Translations under genes and position numbers: made by a program | Source of the DNA: Loktanella sp. IMCC34160 | GTDB lineage: Bacteria > Pseudomonadota > Alphaproteobacteria > Rhodobacterales > Rhodobacteraceae | Direction: 5' to 3' | Assembly (NCBI RefSeq): GCF_004145845.1 | Contig: NZ_SELP01000001.1 | Span: forward strand, 124,001 to 188,000 | DNA length: 64,000 bases | Shown: in pieces, positions 8,678 through 18,137 of the stretch | Layout of the letters: each line of letters begins with the position of its first letter | How positions within the stretch are numbered: the first letter of the stretch is position 1 | Notes under the pieces: model-generated | What the model saw: only the letters and a program-made list of their open reading frames with translations | What the model was told of the DNA's origin: nothing | The model's database searches: none

Positions 8678-10459
8678 TCAGCCCTCTTCAAACGGGTCCC
8701 ATTCATCCTCGACCTCGGGCAGGGCCTCTTCTGCGGCTTCCTGCGCCTTCTCGGCCTCGGTCCGGATTTCGGTGATCTTGGCCTTGGGAAAGGCGCGCAG
8801 CACGGCCTGCACCAGCGGATGGCTTTCAGCCTCGGCCCGCAGGGCGGTTTCGGCGGCGTCGCGCACCTCGGCGATGGTGGGCTGTCCACCGGAATTCACG
8901 ACGGTGATGGCCCAGCGGTTGCCGGTCCAGGCCTGAAGCCGCGCGCCAAGTTTCTGGGCAAGGGTGCTGTCGGTGCCCGGCGCCGGTTCAAATTCGATCC
9001 GGCCGGGGCTGTATTTCACAAGCCGAATGCCGGTTTCCACCTCGACCAGCAGTTTCACGTCTCGATGGGCGCGGATCAGTTCCACGACGGTTTCGAACGT
9101 CGGGTAGCGGGCCAGCGCGTGCTCGGCGGCCAGCGCGCGCACTGCGTTACCAGCCTGGGCCGACGGGCCGGAGGGGCCGGTATGGGTCGGGGCCGGGGTG
9201 CCCATCGCCTCGGTCCGGGTGCTGCCCGACGTGTGCACACCACCGCCGCCACCGGGGCCGGAGGGGGGCGGGGTCGCGTCCCGCAGTTTCTTGACCAATT
9301 CGTCCGGGGTCGGCAGGTCTGCCACATGGGTCAGGCGGATGACGGCCATTTCGGCGGCCATCATGGCGTTGGGGGCCATCGCGACCTCTTCCAACGCCTT
9401 GAGCAGCATCTGCCACATCCGGGTCAGCACGCGCATCGGCAGATCGGCCGCCATGGCCTGACCACGGGCGCGTTCATCTGGCGATACGGTCGGGTCTTCT
9501 GCGGCGTCAGGGGTGATCTTGATCACACTGACCCAATGGGTGATCTCGGCCAGATCGCGCAGGATCGCCATCGGGTCGGCCCCGTCGGCATATTGCGACG
9601 ACAGCTCGGTTAGCGCCTCGGTCGCCCGCCCGCGCAGGATCATGTCGAACAGGTCCAGCACGCGGCCCCGGTCGGCAAGGCCCAGCATTGCGCGGACCTG
9701 ATCGGCCGAGGTTTCACCGGCGCCGTGGGAAATCGCCTGATCCAGCAGCGACTGCGCATCGCGGGCGGACCCTTCGGCGGCGCGGGTGATCAGGGCCAGC
9801 GCGTCATCGGTAATCTCGGCGCCTTCGGCGGTGGCGATCCGGCGCAGCATGGCGATCATGTCTTCGGGTTCGATCCGGCGCAGGTCAAACCGCTGGCAGC
9901 GCGACAGGACCGTGACGGGAACCTTGCGGATTTCCGTCGTGGCGAAAATGAACTTCACATGGGCGGGCGGTTCTTCCAACGTCTTGAGCAGCGCGTTGAA
10001 CGCGCTGGTCGACAGCATGTGCACCTCGTCGATGATGTAGATCTTGTAGCGGGCGCTGGCGGCCCGGTAATGCACACTGTCGATGATTTCGCGGATGTCG
10101 TTGACGCCGGTCCGGCTCGCGGCGTCCATTTCCATCACGTCCACATGGCGGCCTTCCATGATCGCCACGCAATGTTCGCAGGTCCCGCAGGGATCGGTTG
10201 TCGGGCCGCCGGTTCCGTCCGGCCCGACACAGTTCATCCCCTTGGCGATGATCCGCGCCGTGGTGGTTTTCCCCACCCCACGAATGCCGGTCATGATGAA
10301 GGCCTGGGCGATCCGGTCCGCCTCGAAGGCGTTCTTCAGGGTCCGCACCATCGCATTCTGCCCGACCAGATCGGCAAAGGTTTCCGGCCGGTATTTCCGG
10401 GCCAGCACCTGATAGGCGGGCTTTTTCGCGTCGTCGTCGGAAAGGGGGATGTCGGTCAT
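8678..10459 (-). CDS. dnaX: DNA polymerase III subunits gamma and tau
   Basis: 593 aa. The clamp-loader AAA+ ATPase domain has Walker A GIRGVGKTT (residues 58-66), a cysteine zinc module (CGTCEHC), Walker B DEVHMLS and sensor 1 ATTEIRKVPVTVLSRCQRF. A Pro/Gly-rich linker near residue 400 leads to the C-terminal tau region that contacts the polymerase. The length matches alphaproteobacterial tau. No obvious slippery sequence for a gamma frameshift was noticed. First gene of dnaX-ybaB-recR. Confidence 0.97.
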   Translation of the reverse strand: MTDIPLSDDDAKKPAYQVLARKYRPETFADLVGQNAMVRTLKNAFEADRIAQAFIMTGIRGVGKTTTARIIAKGMNCVGPDGTGGPTTDPCGTCEHCVAIMEGRHVDVMEMDAASRTGVNDIREIIDSVHYRAASARYKIYIIDEVHMLSTSAFNALLKTLEEPPAHVKFIFATTEIRKVPVTVLSRCQRFDLRRIEPEDMIAMLRRIATAEGAEITDDALALITRAAEGSARDAQSLLDQAISHGAGETSADQVRAMLGLADRGRVLDLFDMILRGRATEALTELSSQYADGADPMAILRDLAEITHWVSVIKITPDAAEDPTVSPDERARGQAMAADLPMRVLTRMWQMLLKALEEVAMAPNAMMAAEMAVIRLTHVADLPTPDELVKKLRDATPPPSGPGGGGGVHTSGSTRTEAMGTPAPTHTGPSGPSAQAGNAVRALAAEHALARYPTFETVVELIRAHRDVKLLVEVETGIRLVKYSPGRIEFEPAPGTDSTLAQKLGARLQAWTGNRWAITVVNSGGQPTIAEVRDAAETALRAEAESHPLVQAVLRAFPKAKITEIRTEAEKAQEAAEEALPEVEDEWDPFEEG

Positions 10460-10577
10460 CGGGGCCTGTCGGATTCGGGGTCCGGGTCAGCATAGGTGGC
10501 GCGTGGGCGGAGGTCCACCTGATCCGGGCCTGCGGTGCCCGCTTGACGGTCTGTCGCCCGCGCCCGAATGTGCGCCC

Positions 10578-11063
10578 ATGGCAGAGTTCGGGATATATGC
10601 GGTGAAGGTTGGGGGCGGAGAGATTGCCCTATGCCCGATCCCGGGAGGCGAGGGCGACTATGCGTCCGACCTTGCGGCCATCTTGCGCTGGTCGCCCGCC
10701 TTGCTGATCACCATGACGACAGAGGGTGAACTGGCGGCGGCGGGCGCAGGTACACTTGCCAACGATCTTGACCACGCGGGGATCGCGTGGCGGCATGTGC
10801 CGGTGGCGGATTTCGGAACGCCGGAGCCGGATGTTGCGCAGTATTGGCCCGAGGTTTCAGAGGCAGCCCGCGCGATCCTGGCCCGCGGCGAACGTGTGTT
10901 GGTTCATTGCAAGGGCGGCTGCGGCCGATCCGGCATGGCAGTCCTGCGGATCATGGTCGACGCAGGCGAAGCCCCGGGGGTGGCCTTGGCCCGCCTGCGG
11001 CAGGTCCGGCCCTGCGCGGTCGAGACCGAGGCGCAAATGGACTGGGCGGTTCGGGTCGAATGA
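10578..11063 (+). CDS. Protein-tyrosine/dual-specificity phosphatase-like protein
   Basis: 161 aa from the ATG at 10578; a longer frame to 10449 overlaps dnaX and adds Pro/Gly-rich unconserved sequence. The cysteine phosphatase signature HCKGGCGRSG (CX5R) is present, with an Asp in VADFGTPEPD that could be the general acid. Small bacterial cyclin-dependent-kinase-inhibitor-3-like phosphatases look similar. Substrate unknown. Divergent from dnaX and convergent with the permease gene. No strong ribosome binding site is seen. Confidence 0.8.
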   Translation: MAEFGIYAVKVGGGEIALCPIPGGEGDYASDLAAILRWSPALLITMTTEGELAAAGAGTLANDLDHAGIAWRHVPVADFGTPEPDVAQYWPEVSEAARAILARGERVLVHCKGGCGRSGMAVLRIMVDAGEAPGVALARLRQVRPCAVETEAQMDWAVRVE

Positions 11064-11092
11064 AAAAACCCCCGCCGAACGGTCGGCGGGGG
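11063..11092 (-). terminator. Rho-independent terminator of the purine permease operon
   Basis: Arms CCCCCGCCGA (11069-11078) and TCGGCGGGGG (11083-11092) with a 4-nt loop. On the minus strand the hairpin is followed by six T (complement of 11063-11068), 28 nt after the permease stop. On the plus strand the T-tract is poor, so it mainly serves the minus-strand operon. Confidence 0.85.
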
Positions 11093-11119
11093 CTGTTTCC
11101 GTGACGTTCTGATCAGGAC

Positions 11120-12478
11120 TTAGTCGCCCAGATCTTCCGGCAGGATCAGGTTCAGCACGATCGCGATGAACGCGGCGGGCAGAAGGCCAGAGGTCAACAG
11201 GATCTGAAGGGTCTTGCCGACATGCTGCAGGGCTGAGGGTTCAAGCTGAAGCCCGAAGGACACCGACAGCGCGGTCGCGAAGATGACCATGTTGCGACGG
11301 TTCCATTTCACATCCGAGAGCATGTTGACACCCGAGGCGCAGACCATGCCGAACATGACGATCACACCGCCGCCAAGCACGTTGATCGGAACTGTGTTGA
11401 TGATCGCACCGATCTTCGGGATGAAGCCGCAGATGATCAGGAAGATCGCACCGATGGTCACGACGTGGCGAGACATCAGGCCGGTCATGGCGACAAGGCC
11501 GACGTTCTGGCTGAACGAGGTGTTCGGCAGGCCGCCGAAGACACCGGCGATAGCGGTCCCAAGGCCATCGGCAAAGGTCGCGCCCGAGATTTCCTTGTCG
11601 GTTGCTTCGCGCCCGGCGCCACCCTTGGTGATCCCGGAAACGTCACCCACAGTTTCGATGGCCGAAACGATGGCCATGAAGCACATCCCGATGACGATGG
11701 CCCAGTTAAGCTCGAACCCCCAGCGGAACGGGTTGGGCATTGCGAAAACGGCCGCGCGCCCGACGTTGCCAAAGCTGACCTGCCCCATCATCAGCGCGAC
11801 GATATAGCCAGCGATGATCCCGATCAGCACAGCGGCAACGGCCATAAAGCCACGGGTGAAGAATTTCACCGCAAGGGTGACGATCACCACCACAAGGGCC
11901 GGGGTCCACATGGCAAGGCTGCCGAATTTCTCGGTGCCCATGGCGGGGACACCACCGGCGGCATACTGGATGCCGACCCGAACCAGCGCCAGACCGATCA
12001 TCAGCACGATCAGACCGGTCACCAGCGGCGGCAGGGCATATCGGATGCGACCGACGATGAAGCCTAGGCAGAAGTGGAACAAGCCGCCCAGCATGACACC
12101 GGTCATCAGCCCGGCAAGGCCCGCCGTACCAAGACCCGCGACCGCGGGGATCATGATCGGAACGAAGGCAAAGGAAGTGCCCTGCACGATCGGAAGCCGT
12201 GCGCCAACCATGCCGACACCGACGGTTTGGAACAGCGTCGCGATGCCCGCAAACAGCATCGACATCTGGATCATGTAGGTCATGTCCGGGAAGCCGAGCG
12301 CGCCCTGGTCAGAGCCAAAGCCGATCCCGGCCGCCCCTGCAACGATGATCGCGGGTGTTACGTTCGACACGAACATGGCCAGCACGTGCTGGATCCCCAA
12401 CGGCACTGCGCGTGCCAGTGCGGGGGTATAGTCGGGATCGCGGAGCTGCTCCGCCGTCCCCAAGGAAGTATCTGTCAT
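11120..12478 (-). CDS. NCS2-family purine (urate/xanthine) permease
   Basis: 452 aa from the ATG at 12478 (GGTGA nearby); the frame extends upstream without conserved sequence. About 12-14 hydrophobic segments of the nucleobase:cation symporter-2 fold are visible, with the signature region GMCFMAIVSAIETVGDVSG and GGLPNTSFSQNVGLVAMTG. The NTSFSQN version is typical of xanthine/urate transporters rather than uracil ones. It lies downstream of allA and ends the urate catabolic operon, so it probably imports urate or xanthine in the inner membrane. Confidence 0.9.
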   Translation of the reverse strand: MTDTSLGTAEQLRDPDYTPALARAVPLGIQHVLAMFVSNVTPAIIVAGAAGIGFGSDQGALGFPDMTYMIQMSMLFAGIATLFQTVGVGMVGARLPIVQGTSFAFVPIMIPAVAGLGTAGLAGLMTGVMLGGLFHFCLGFIVGRIRYALPPLVTGLIVLMIGLALVRVGIQYAAGGVPAMGTEKFGSLAMWTPALVVVIVTLAVKFFTRGFMAVAAVLIGIIAGYIVALMMGQVSFGNVGRAAVFAMPNPFRWGFELNWAIVIGMCFMAIVSAIETVGDVSGITKGGAGREATDKEISGATFADGLGTAIAGVFGGLPNTSFSQNVGLVAMTGLMSRHVVTIGAIFLIICGFIPKIGAIINTVPINVLGGGVIVMFGMVCASGVNMLSDVKWNRRNMVIFATALSVSFGLQLEPSALQHVGKTLQILLTSGLLPAAFIAIVLNLILPEDLGD

Positions 12479-12540
12479 TTCACCAGTCCCTTTGTGTGTT
12501 GATTTGATTATTCTTGCCCTATCTTTGTTGTGGGCTTCGC

Positions 12541-13026
12541 CTAATTGACTACCACATATTGTGGGTCCAGCCAATATTCTTGCAAGTTCGGTGTGTCTCC
12601 GATCCTGTCAACGACCGCAAACAGCCCCGGCGCGTGCAACGGTGTCAGCACCCCGTGCCAAGTGTTGCGCAGAAAATTGATGCCCTGCCCCTCGGTGGAC
12701 AGGAAGGCCCGGAAGTTGACCGGCGTGCCGCTGTCATCCTCGGCCACGATGATCAGGAAGGGATCAAGGCTCATCGGGATGAAGGCCTGGCTTCCGTCCG
12801 GGTGCCGTTCGACAAGGTCGAGCGTATAGGGCAACGCCCGCGGGATTGCCTTGAAAATGCTGATCCCGGCCCGGCCATCAGGACCGAAATCCAGCCGCGC
12901 CCGGTCATGAAACCGGCCACACATGCCCTGATTGATCAGCTTGTCCGGATCGCCCACAGCCTCGAGCACATCGCCGAAGGGGGCGAAGGCGGCAGCGGTC
13001 AGCGGTTCGATCCGAAGCGCGTTCAT
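12541..13026 (-). CDS. allA: Ureidoglycolate lyase AllA
   Basis: 161 aa, usual length. It converts ureidoglycolate to glyoxylate and urea at the end of allantoin breakdown. Family features include LTAAAFAPFGDVLE at the N-terminus and FLRNTWHGVLTPL in the cupin-like barrel. The start at 13026 overlaps the stop of the upstream gene (ATGA), so the two are translationally coupled. Confidence 0.93.
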   Translation of the reverse strand: MNALRIEPLTAAAFAPFGDVLEAVGDPDKLINQGMCGRFHDRARLDFGPDGRAGISIFKAIPRALPYTLDLVERHPDGSQAFIPMSLDPFLIIVAEDDSGTPVNFRAFLSTEGQGINFLRNTWHGVLTPLHAPGLFAVVDRIGDTPNLQEYWLDPQYVVVN

Positions 13027-13844
13027 GGCAGGACCAGCTCTGGATGCCGGTTCACGTCTTTGTAGAGGAGATAGCGGAACGGTTCGTCCCCGGTGGCGAT
13101 GCAGGCCTGCGGGCAATAGGCGCGCAGCCACATGAAATCGCCCGGCCCCACATCGACCCAATCGCGGTTCAGCAGGTATTTCGCGGTTCCCTGAAGCACA
13201 TACAGCCCATGTTCCATGATATGGGTCTCGGCAAAGGGAATGCGCCCGCCCGGCTGGAACGTCACGATGTTAACATGCATGTCGTGGCGGATGTCGGAAG
13301 GGTCCACGAAACGGGTGGTGGCCCATTTGTCTGTTTCGGGCATCTTTGCCGGTGCAACGGCCGCGTCCGAGGTGAAGACAGGGTCGGGCAGGGCAAGCTC
13401 ATCTGCCGGGATGAACCGTTTGCGCACCCAGTGGAATTTCAGCAGGTCCGCGCCCTTGTTGCGCAGGGTCCATGTCCGGCCCGGCGGGATATAGGCGTAG
13501 TGCCCCGCCGACAGCGTTCGCGCCGTTCCGTCCAGCGTCAGAACCATCTGCCCATCGGCCACGAAGATCCCGGCCTCGGCCCCTGCATCGGGTTCGGGGC
13601 GGTCACTGCCGCCGCCGGGGGCAACCTCGACGGCGTATTGGGCAAAGGTTTCGGCGAAACCGGTCAAAGGGCGCGCGATGATCCACGCGCGGGTCCCGTC
13701 CCAGCCCGGCAGCAGGCTGGTGACGATGTCCCGCATCGTGTCGGCGGGAATGAAGGCATAGGCCTCGGTGAAGATGGCCCCGGCAGCGGCCGGATCCTTT
13801 GACTGATCGGGCAGGCCGCCCGGAGGAAAGGCATAGGTCGTCAC
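13023..13844 (-). CDS. (S)-ureidoglycine aminohydrolase, bicupin
   Basis: 273 aa, two cupin domains (about 60-125 and 185-260). It hydrolyses ureidoglycine, made from allantoate, to ureidoglycolate and ammonia. The second cupin has HDMHVNIVTFQPGG and ETHIMEHGLYVLQG, the manganese-binding region of the YlbA/AllE family. The start is a GTG at 13844 overlapping the puuE-uraD stop (GTGA). An allantoate amidohydrolase gene, needed for the preceding step, is not in this window. Confidence 0.92.
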   Translation of the reverse strand: MTTYAFPPGGLPDQSKDPAAAGAIFTEAYAFIPADTMRDIVTSLLPGWDGTRAWIIARPLTGFAETFAQYAVEVAPGGGSDRPEPDAGAEAGIFVADGQMVLTLDGTARTLSAGHYAYIPPGRTWTLRNKGADLLKFHWVRKRFIPADELALPDPVFTSDAAVAPAKMPETDKWATTRFVDPSDIRHDMHVNIVTFQPGGRIPFAETHIMEHGLYVLQGTAKYLLNRDWVDVGPGDFMWLRAYCPQACIATGDEPFRYLLYKDVNRHPELVLP

Positions 13845-15253
13845 GGCAAGAGATCCTTCAGACGAAATTCGGCAATCCGTTCAACCTGGCGGCAGGCCTC
13901 GGCGAATTCGGTGTCCCGGTCATTGCCGATGCGCCGTTCAAAGGCTTCGAGGATCGAAGCCTTGTTGTGGTCGCGGACGGCGATGATGAAAGGGAACCCG
14001 TGCTTGGCCACATAGGCCGTGTTCATCGCGGTAAAGGTTGCCCGTTCTTCGTCGGTCAGGGCGTCCAATCCGGCGCTGGCCTGTTCATGCGTGGATTCCG
14101 CGGTCAGCCGCTTTGCCTGCGCCAGTTTCCCGGCAAGGTCCGGGTGGGCCGTCAGCACGCCAAGCCGTTCTTCGTCCGTGGCGCTGCGGAACATCCGGCA
14201 GAGCGCGTTGTGCAGACCTGCGGCGCGGTCGTGGGCCGGCCCAAGTTCAAGGTCGAAGGCGCGGTCGGCGATCCATGGGCTGTGTTCGAAAATGCCACCG
14301 TAGGTCGCGACGAACGTATCACGGTCCATCTGGCTGGGCCGGGCATAGCGTTTGTGCGGGTGGGTTTCGGCCCAATGCCGGGCAATGTCGATCCGCCGGG
14401 GGAACCAGACACCATCGTGGCCCCGCGCGTAGTCAAGGAAGCGGCGCAGGCCCGCGATCTTGCCCGGGCGGCCGATCAGGCGGCAATGCAGGCCGACAGA
14501 CATCATCTTGGCCCGGCCTTCATTGCCTTCGCGGTACAACTCGTCAAAGGCGTCCTTCAGATATTGGAAGAACTGTTCGCCTTCGATGTAGCCCGGCGCG
14601 GTGGCGAACCGCATGTCGTTGGCTTCCAGCGTGTAGGGAATGACCAGTTGGTCCCGGTCGCCCACTTCCAGCCAGTAGGGCAGATCGTCGTCATAGGTGT
14701 CGCTGATCCAGTCAAACCCCGCCTCGGCGGTCAGCCGCACGGTGTTTTCCGAACAGCGGCCCGTGTACCAGCCGGTGGGGCGGCTGCCTGTCACCTCGGT
14801 GTGCAGGCGGATCGCTTCGGCGATCTGGGCGCGCTCCTCGGCCTCGGGCATGTCCTTGTGTTCGACCCATTTCAGGCCGTGGCTGGCAATCTCCCAACCG
14901 GCGGACTTCATCGCGGCCACCTGTTCGGGGCTGCGGGCCAGTGCGGTTGCGACGCCATAGATGGTGACGGGCACATCCATCGACGTGAACAGGCGATGCA
15001 GGCGCCAGAACCCGGCGCGGGCGCCGTATTCGTAGATCGATTCCATGTTCCAGTGCCGCTTGCCCGGCCATTGGGCCGCGCCCGGAATATCGGACAGGAA
15101 CGCTTCGGATGCCGCATCGCCATGCAGGACGCAGTTTTCGCCACCCTCTTCGTAGTTCAGGACAAGGCTGACCGCGATCTTTGCCCCACCCGGCCAGGCC
15201 GCATCGGGTGCATCCGGGCCATGGCCGATCATGTTGCGGGGGTAGCGTTGCAT
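13841..15253 (-). CDS. puuE: Allantoinase PuuE fused to OHCU decarboxylase UraD
   Basis: 470 aa in two parts. Residues 1-305 are the metal-independent, polysaccharide-deacetylase-like allantoinase PuuE (SLVLNYEEGGE, ESIYEYGARAGFWR, GWEIASHGLKWVEH). Residues about 310-470 are 2-oxo-4-hydroxy-4-carboxy-5-ureidoimidazoline decarboxylase (FVATYGGIFEHSPWIA, AHPDLAGKLA, GFPFIIAVRDHNKASIL). The fusion joins the third and fourth steps from urate and is known in alphaproteobacteria. First gene of the minus-strand operon, divergent from uraH across 156 bp that should contain both promoters. Confidence 0.95.
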   Translation of the reverse strand: MQRYPRNMIGHGPDAPDAAWPGGAKIAVSLVLNYEEGGENCVLHGDAASEAFLSDIPGAAQWPGKRHWNMESIYEYGARAGFWRLHRLFTSMDVPVTIYGVATALARSPEQVAAMKSAGWEIASHGLKWVEHKDMPEAEERAQIAEAIRLHTEVTGSRPTGWYTGRCSENTVRLTAEAGFDWISDTYDDDLPYWLEVGDRDQLVIPYTLEANDMRFATAPGYIEGEQFFQYLKDAFDELYREGNEGRAKMMSVGLHCRLIGRPGKIAGLRRFLDYARGHDGVWFPRRIDIARHWAETHPHKRYARPSQMDRDTFVATYGGIFEHSPWIADRAFDLELGPAHDRAAGLHNALCRMFRSATDEERLGVLTAHPDLAGKLAQAKRLTAESTHEQASAGLDALTDEERATFTAMNTAYVAKHGFPFIIAVRDHNKASILEAFERRIGNDRDTEFAEACRQVERIAEFRLKDLLP

Positions 15254-15409
15254 GCCTGTATCCTGATTGGTCGCGCGATTGTCCGTTTGTGATACCGCAG
15301 ATCATCGGAAGAATTTTCAAGAAATGCAGGAAGGTGCTATATCGCTCAGACTATGGGCGCTGGCGGCAGGCCTGGGTCATAAGTGCCACTGAAACCAGCG
15401 GAGTGTAAA

Positions 15410-15769
15410 ATGGCTGACGGATATCTGACGACCCATGTCCTGGACACGGCCCTTGGCCTTCCTGCCAAAGGGATGAAGATTGATCTGTACCGGATCGAGG
15501 ACGGCAATTGGGTCCATCTGGTGACCAAACACACCAATGAGGACGGGCGGACCGACGGGCCGATCCTGCCGGTGGATGACTTCAAGACCGGCCGCTACGA
15601 GTTGCTGTTCTATGTCGGGGACTATCTGCGCAAGACCGGGATGCCGGGGGACGAGCCGCGCTTTCTGGACGAGGTGCCGATCCGGTTCGGCATTTCCGAC
15701 GCCTCGTCGCATTACCATGTGCCGCTTCTGGTCTCGCCCTATAGTTTCTCGACCTATCGGGGCAGCTAA
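15410..15769 (+). CDS. uraH: 5-hydroxyisourate hydrolase
   Basis: 119 aa from the ATG at 15410, with GGAG 6 nt upstream. Transthyretin-related protein: TTHVLDTALGLPAKGM at the N-terminus and a C-terminal YRGS, the hydrolase variant of the family motif. It hydrolyses 5-hydroxyisourate to OHCU, which UraD then decarboxylates. Convergent with the LysR gene, with a 4-nt overlap of the 3' ends. Confidence 0.95.
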   Translation: MADGYLTTHVLDTALGLPAKGMKIDLYRIEDGNWVHLVTKHTNEDGRTDGPILPVDDFKTGRYELLFYVGDYLRKTGMPGDEPRFLDEVPIRFGISDASSHYHVPLLVSPYSFSTYRGS

Positions 15770-16692
15770 AGCGACAGGCCGTCGACAGCGGCGGCCATTT
15801 CCGCGCGCATCCGCGCCGTGATGAAATCGGTGAACAGGCGGATCTTCGGGTCGCGCAGGCGACGGTGTTGGGTCAGGCACACCAGCTGGGTGGCGGTGGG
15901 CGGTGTCGCCGTTGCCACCGGCACAAGCCGCCCGTCGCGCAGGTAATCAGCGACTTCGAAGATCGGTTTCATGACGATCCCGCGCCCGTCCAGCGCCCAG
16001 CCGGTCAGAACATCGCCATCGTCCGATTCAAACGGGCCGGTGATATTGAAACGCTCGGGGCCGGTCGGGGTCTGAAGCATCCAGCGAAACTCGGTCGCGC
16101 CCGGAAAGCGCAGGTTCAGGCAATCGTGCCTGTCCTTGACGATCGCCTCGCCATCGACCGGATTGCCGCGCCGGTCAATGTAGGAGGGCGCGGCGCAGAG
16201 GATGCGGGGGCAATCCGCCACAAGCCGGACCTTGAGGGTCGAATCCTCGAGCCGGCCGATGTGGAACGCCATATCCAGCCCTTCAGCGACCACGTCGATC
16301 TTGCGATCCGACAGGCGCAGGCGCAGGTCGATCTGCGGGTATTCATCCTTGAAGGCGGGAATATGTGGCGCGATGAACCGGCGCCCGACCCCCAGCGGCG
16401 CGGCGACAAAGACGGTGCCACGCGGGTTTTCGGCGGTTTGGGCCACGGCCGATTCCGCCTCTTCGATCGCCTCCAGCACCTTGCGGGCGCCATCGTAGAA
16501 GATGCGCCCGTTCTCGGTGGGTTGCAGGCTGCGTGTGGTGCGGTTGAACAGGCGCAGGCCCAGATGCTTTTCCAGTTCTGCGATCCGGGCCGAGGCCACG
16601 GCGGGCGATGTGCGCTGGTCGCGCGCGGCCGCGCTCATGCTGCCAAGTTCATAGACCCGGACGAACATGCGGATATTGCTGACATAGGCCAT
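15766..16692 (-). CDS. LysR-family regulator of the urate genes
   Basis: 308 aa. N-terminal winged helix-turn-helix (residues about 5-65, GSMSAAARDQRTSPAVASAR) and a LysR effector domain. Divergent from puuD across 99 bp and set between uraH and puuD, so control of the urate pathway by a purine intermediate is likely (inference). The intergenic stretch is short enough to hold one LysR-type site serving both promoters, but I could not pick a confident T-N11-A box. Confidence 0.9.
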   Translation of the reverse strand: MAYVSNIRMFVRVYELGSMSAAARDQRTSPAVASARIAELEKHLGLRLFNRTTRSLQPTENGRIFYDGARKVLEAIEEAESAVAQTAENPRGTVFVAAPLGVGRRFIAPHIPAFKDEYPQIDLRLRLSDRKIDVVAEGLDMAFHIGRLEDSTLKVRLVADCPRILCAAPSYIDRRGNPVDGEAIVKDRHDCLNLRFPGATEFRWMLQTPTGPERFNITGPFESDDGDVLTGWALDGRGIVMKPIFEVADYLRDGRLVPVATATPPTATQLVCLTQHRRLRDPKIRLFTDFITARMRAEMAAAVDGLSL

Positions 16693-16791
16693 TCTTCGGT
16701 TCGCCTTGAAAGTGTTCCCCGATTACGCGGATTAACAAACAAATGACGACTGCTATAGCCTCTGTCAAAGGAATTGAGGGGAGGGACACCC

Positions 16792-18012
16792 ATGTATGAT
16801 GCCGTGTTGTTGATGGAATGGGCCGAGTTCGCGGTGCGCTGGTTGCATGTCATCACCGCGATCGCCTGGATCGGGTCGTCATTCTACTTTATCGCGCTCG
16901 ATCTTGGCCTGCACCGGGACCGGAACCTTGAAAGCGGGGCGGACGGGGAAGAATGGCAGGTGCATGGCGGCGGCTTCTACCACATCCAGAAATATCTGGT
17001 TGCGCCCGCGAACATGCCCGACGGCCTCGTCTGGTTCAAATGGGAGAGCTATTCGACATGGCTGTCCGGCTTTGCCCTGTTGTTCCTGGTCTATTACCTG
17101 GGTGGAGAATTGTTCCTGATCGACCCCGAGGTGCTGGATATTCCCGTCTGGCAAGGGGCGGCGATTTCGGTGGCCTCGCTGGCCTTCGGCTGGATCGTCT
17201 ATAACCAGCTGTGCAAGACCTTCGTGAACGCCAACCAGACGGTCCTGATGGTGGCCCTGTTCGTGGTGCTGGTGGGGATGGCGCTGTTCTATACCAATGT
17301 CTTCTCGGGCCGCGCCGCGCTGTTGCACCTTGGGGCCTTCACCGCGACGATCATGTCCGCGAATGTGTTTTTCATCATCATGCCGAACCAGCGGGTCGTC
17401 GTGGCCGACCTTCAGGCGGGCCGCAAGCCCGACCCGAAATACGGCAAGATCGCCAAGCAACGGTCGACCCATAACAACTATCTGACGCTGCCGGTTATCT
17501 TCCTGATGCTGTCGAACCACTATCCGCTGGCCTTCGCGACGGAATGGAACTGGCTGATCGCAAGCCTCGTCTTCCTGATGGGCGTCACCATCCGCCACTA
17601 CTTCAACACCATGCACGCCCGCGCAGGGAACCCGCACTGGACCTGGGGTGCGACCGTGATCCTGTTCATCGTGATCGCCTGGCTGTCGTCGCAACCCGCC
17701 TACCACTACGAGGAAGAGGCAGCGATGACCCGGGCGGGCGAGCGTCATGCCGCGGCCGAGGGGTTCGAGGAGGTCACGGGGATCGTCATGGGCCGCTGTT
17801 CCATGTGCCACGCGGCAGAGCCGGTGTTCGGGTCGCTGATGTGGCCGCCCAAGGGTGTGATGCTGGAGACCGAGGTGCAGATCGCCGAACAGGCCCGCGA
17901 GATTTATCTGCAATCCGGCGTCACCCACGCCATGCCCCCGGCGAACCTGTCCTATATGGAACCCGCCGAACGGGCCGCCATCGTGGCCTGGTTCAAGGCT
18001 GCGGAAAGCTGA
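16792..18012 (+). CDS. puuD: Membrane-bound urate oxidase PuuD with C-terminal cytochrome c
   Basis: 406 aa from the ATG at 16792, with GGGGAGGG 7 nt upstream. The N-terminal 300 residues form about eight membrane helices (DUF989 type, WLHVITAIAWIGSSFYFIALD). The C-terminal domain carries a haem c site, CSMCH (336-340), with a downstream Met in HAMPPAN as likely axial ligand. The family oxidises urate to 5-hydroxyisourate and passes electrons to the respiratory chain, unlike soluble uricase. First enzyme of the pathway completed by uraH, uraD, puuE and the allA operon. Confidence 0.93.
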   Translation: MYDAVLLMEWAEFAVRWLHVITAIAWIGSSFYFIALDLGLHRDRNLESGADGEEWQVHGGGFYHIQKYLVAPANMPDGLVWFKWESYSTWLSGFALLFLVYYLGGELFLIDPEVLDIPVWQGAAISVASLAFGWIVYNQLCKTFVNANQTVLMVALFVVLVGMALFYTNVFSGRAALLHLGAFTATIMSANVFFIIMPNQRVVVADLQAGRKPDPKYGKIAKQRSTHNNYLTLPVIFLMLSNHYPLAFATEWNWLIASLVFLMGVTIRHYFNTMHARAGNPHWTWGATVILFIVIAWLSSQPAYHYEEEAAMTRAGERHAAAEGFEEVTGIVMGRCSMCHAAEPVFGSLMWPPKGVMLETEVQIAEQAREIYLQSGVTHAMPPANLSYMEPAERAAIVAWFKAAES

Positions 18013-18092
18013 TCCAAAGGCGCGGCTGCCGCCGCACGTCTTTTCAGAAATCGGCGCCGCAACGCGCCGTCCGGGTCTTGGCCCTGAATGGT

Positions 18093-18124
18093 CCCGTCGG
18101 ATGCCTCCGGCGGGAGTATTTTTT
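18093..18124 (+). terminator. Rho-independent terminator after puuD
   Basis: Arms CCCGTCGGA (18093-18101) and TCCGGCGGG (18106-18114) around TGCC, with one T-G pair, followed by a run of T at 18119-18124. The GATGCCTCCGGCGGG core resembles a short motif that I recall as recurring between genes in Rhodobacteraceae, so it may also be a dispersed repeat. It separates the convergent puuD and galM genes. Confidence 0.75.
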
Positions 18125-18137
18125 GCAAAATAAGAGA

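Noticed and set aside
8030-9613. A 527-aa plus-strand ORF over recR, ybaB and dnaX
   Set aside because: Antisense to three recognised genes, His/Gly/Arg-rich composition, no ribosome site or domain.
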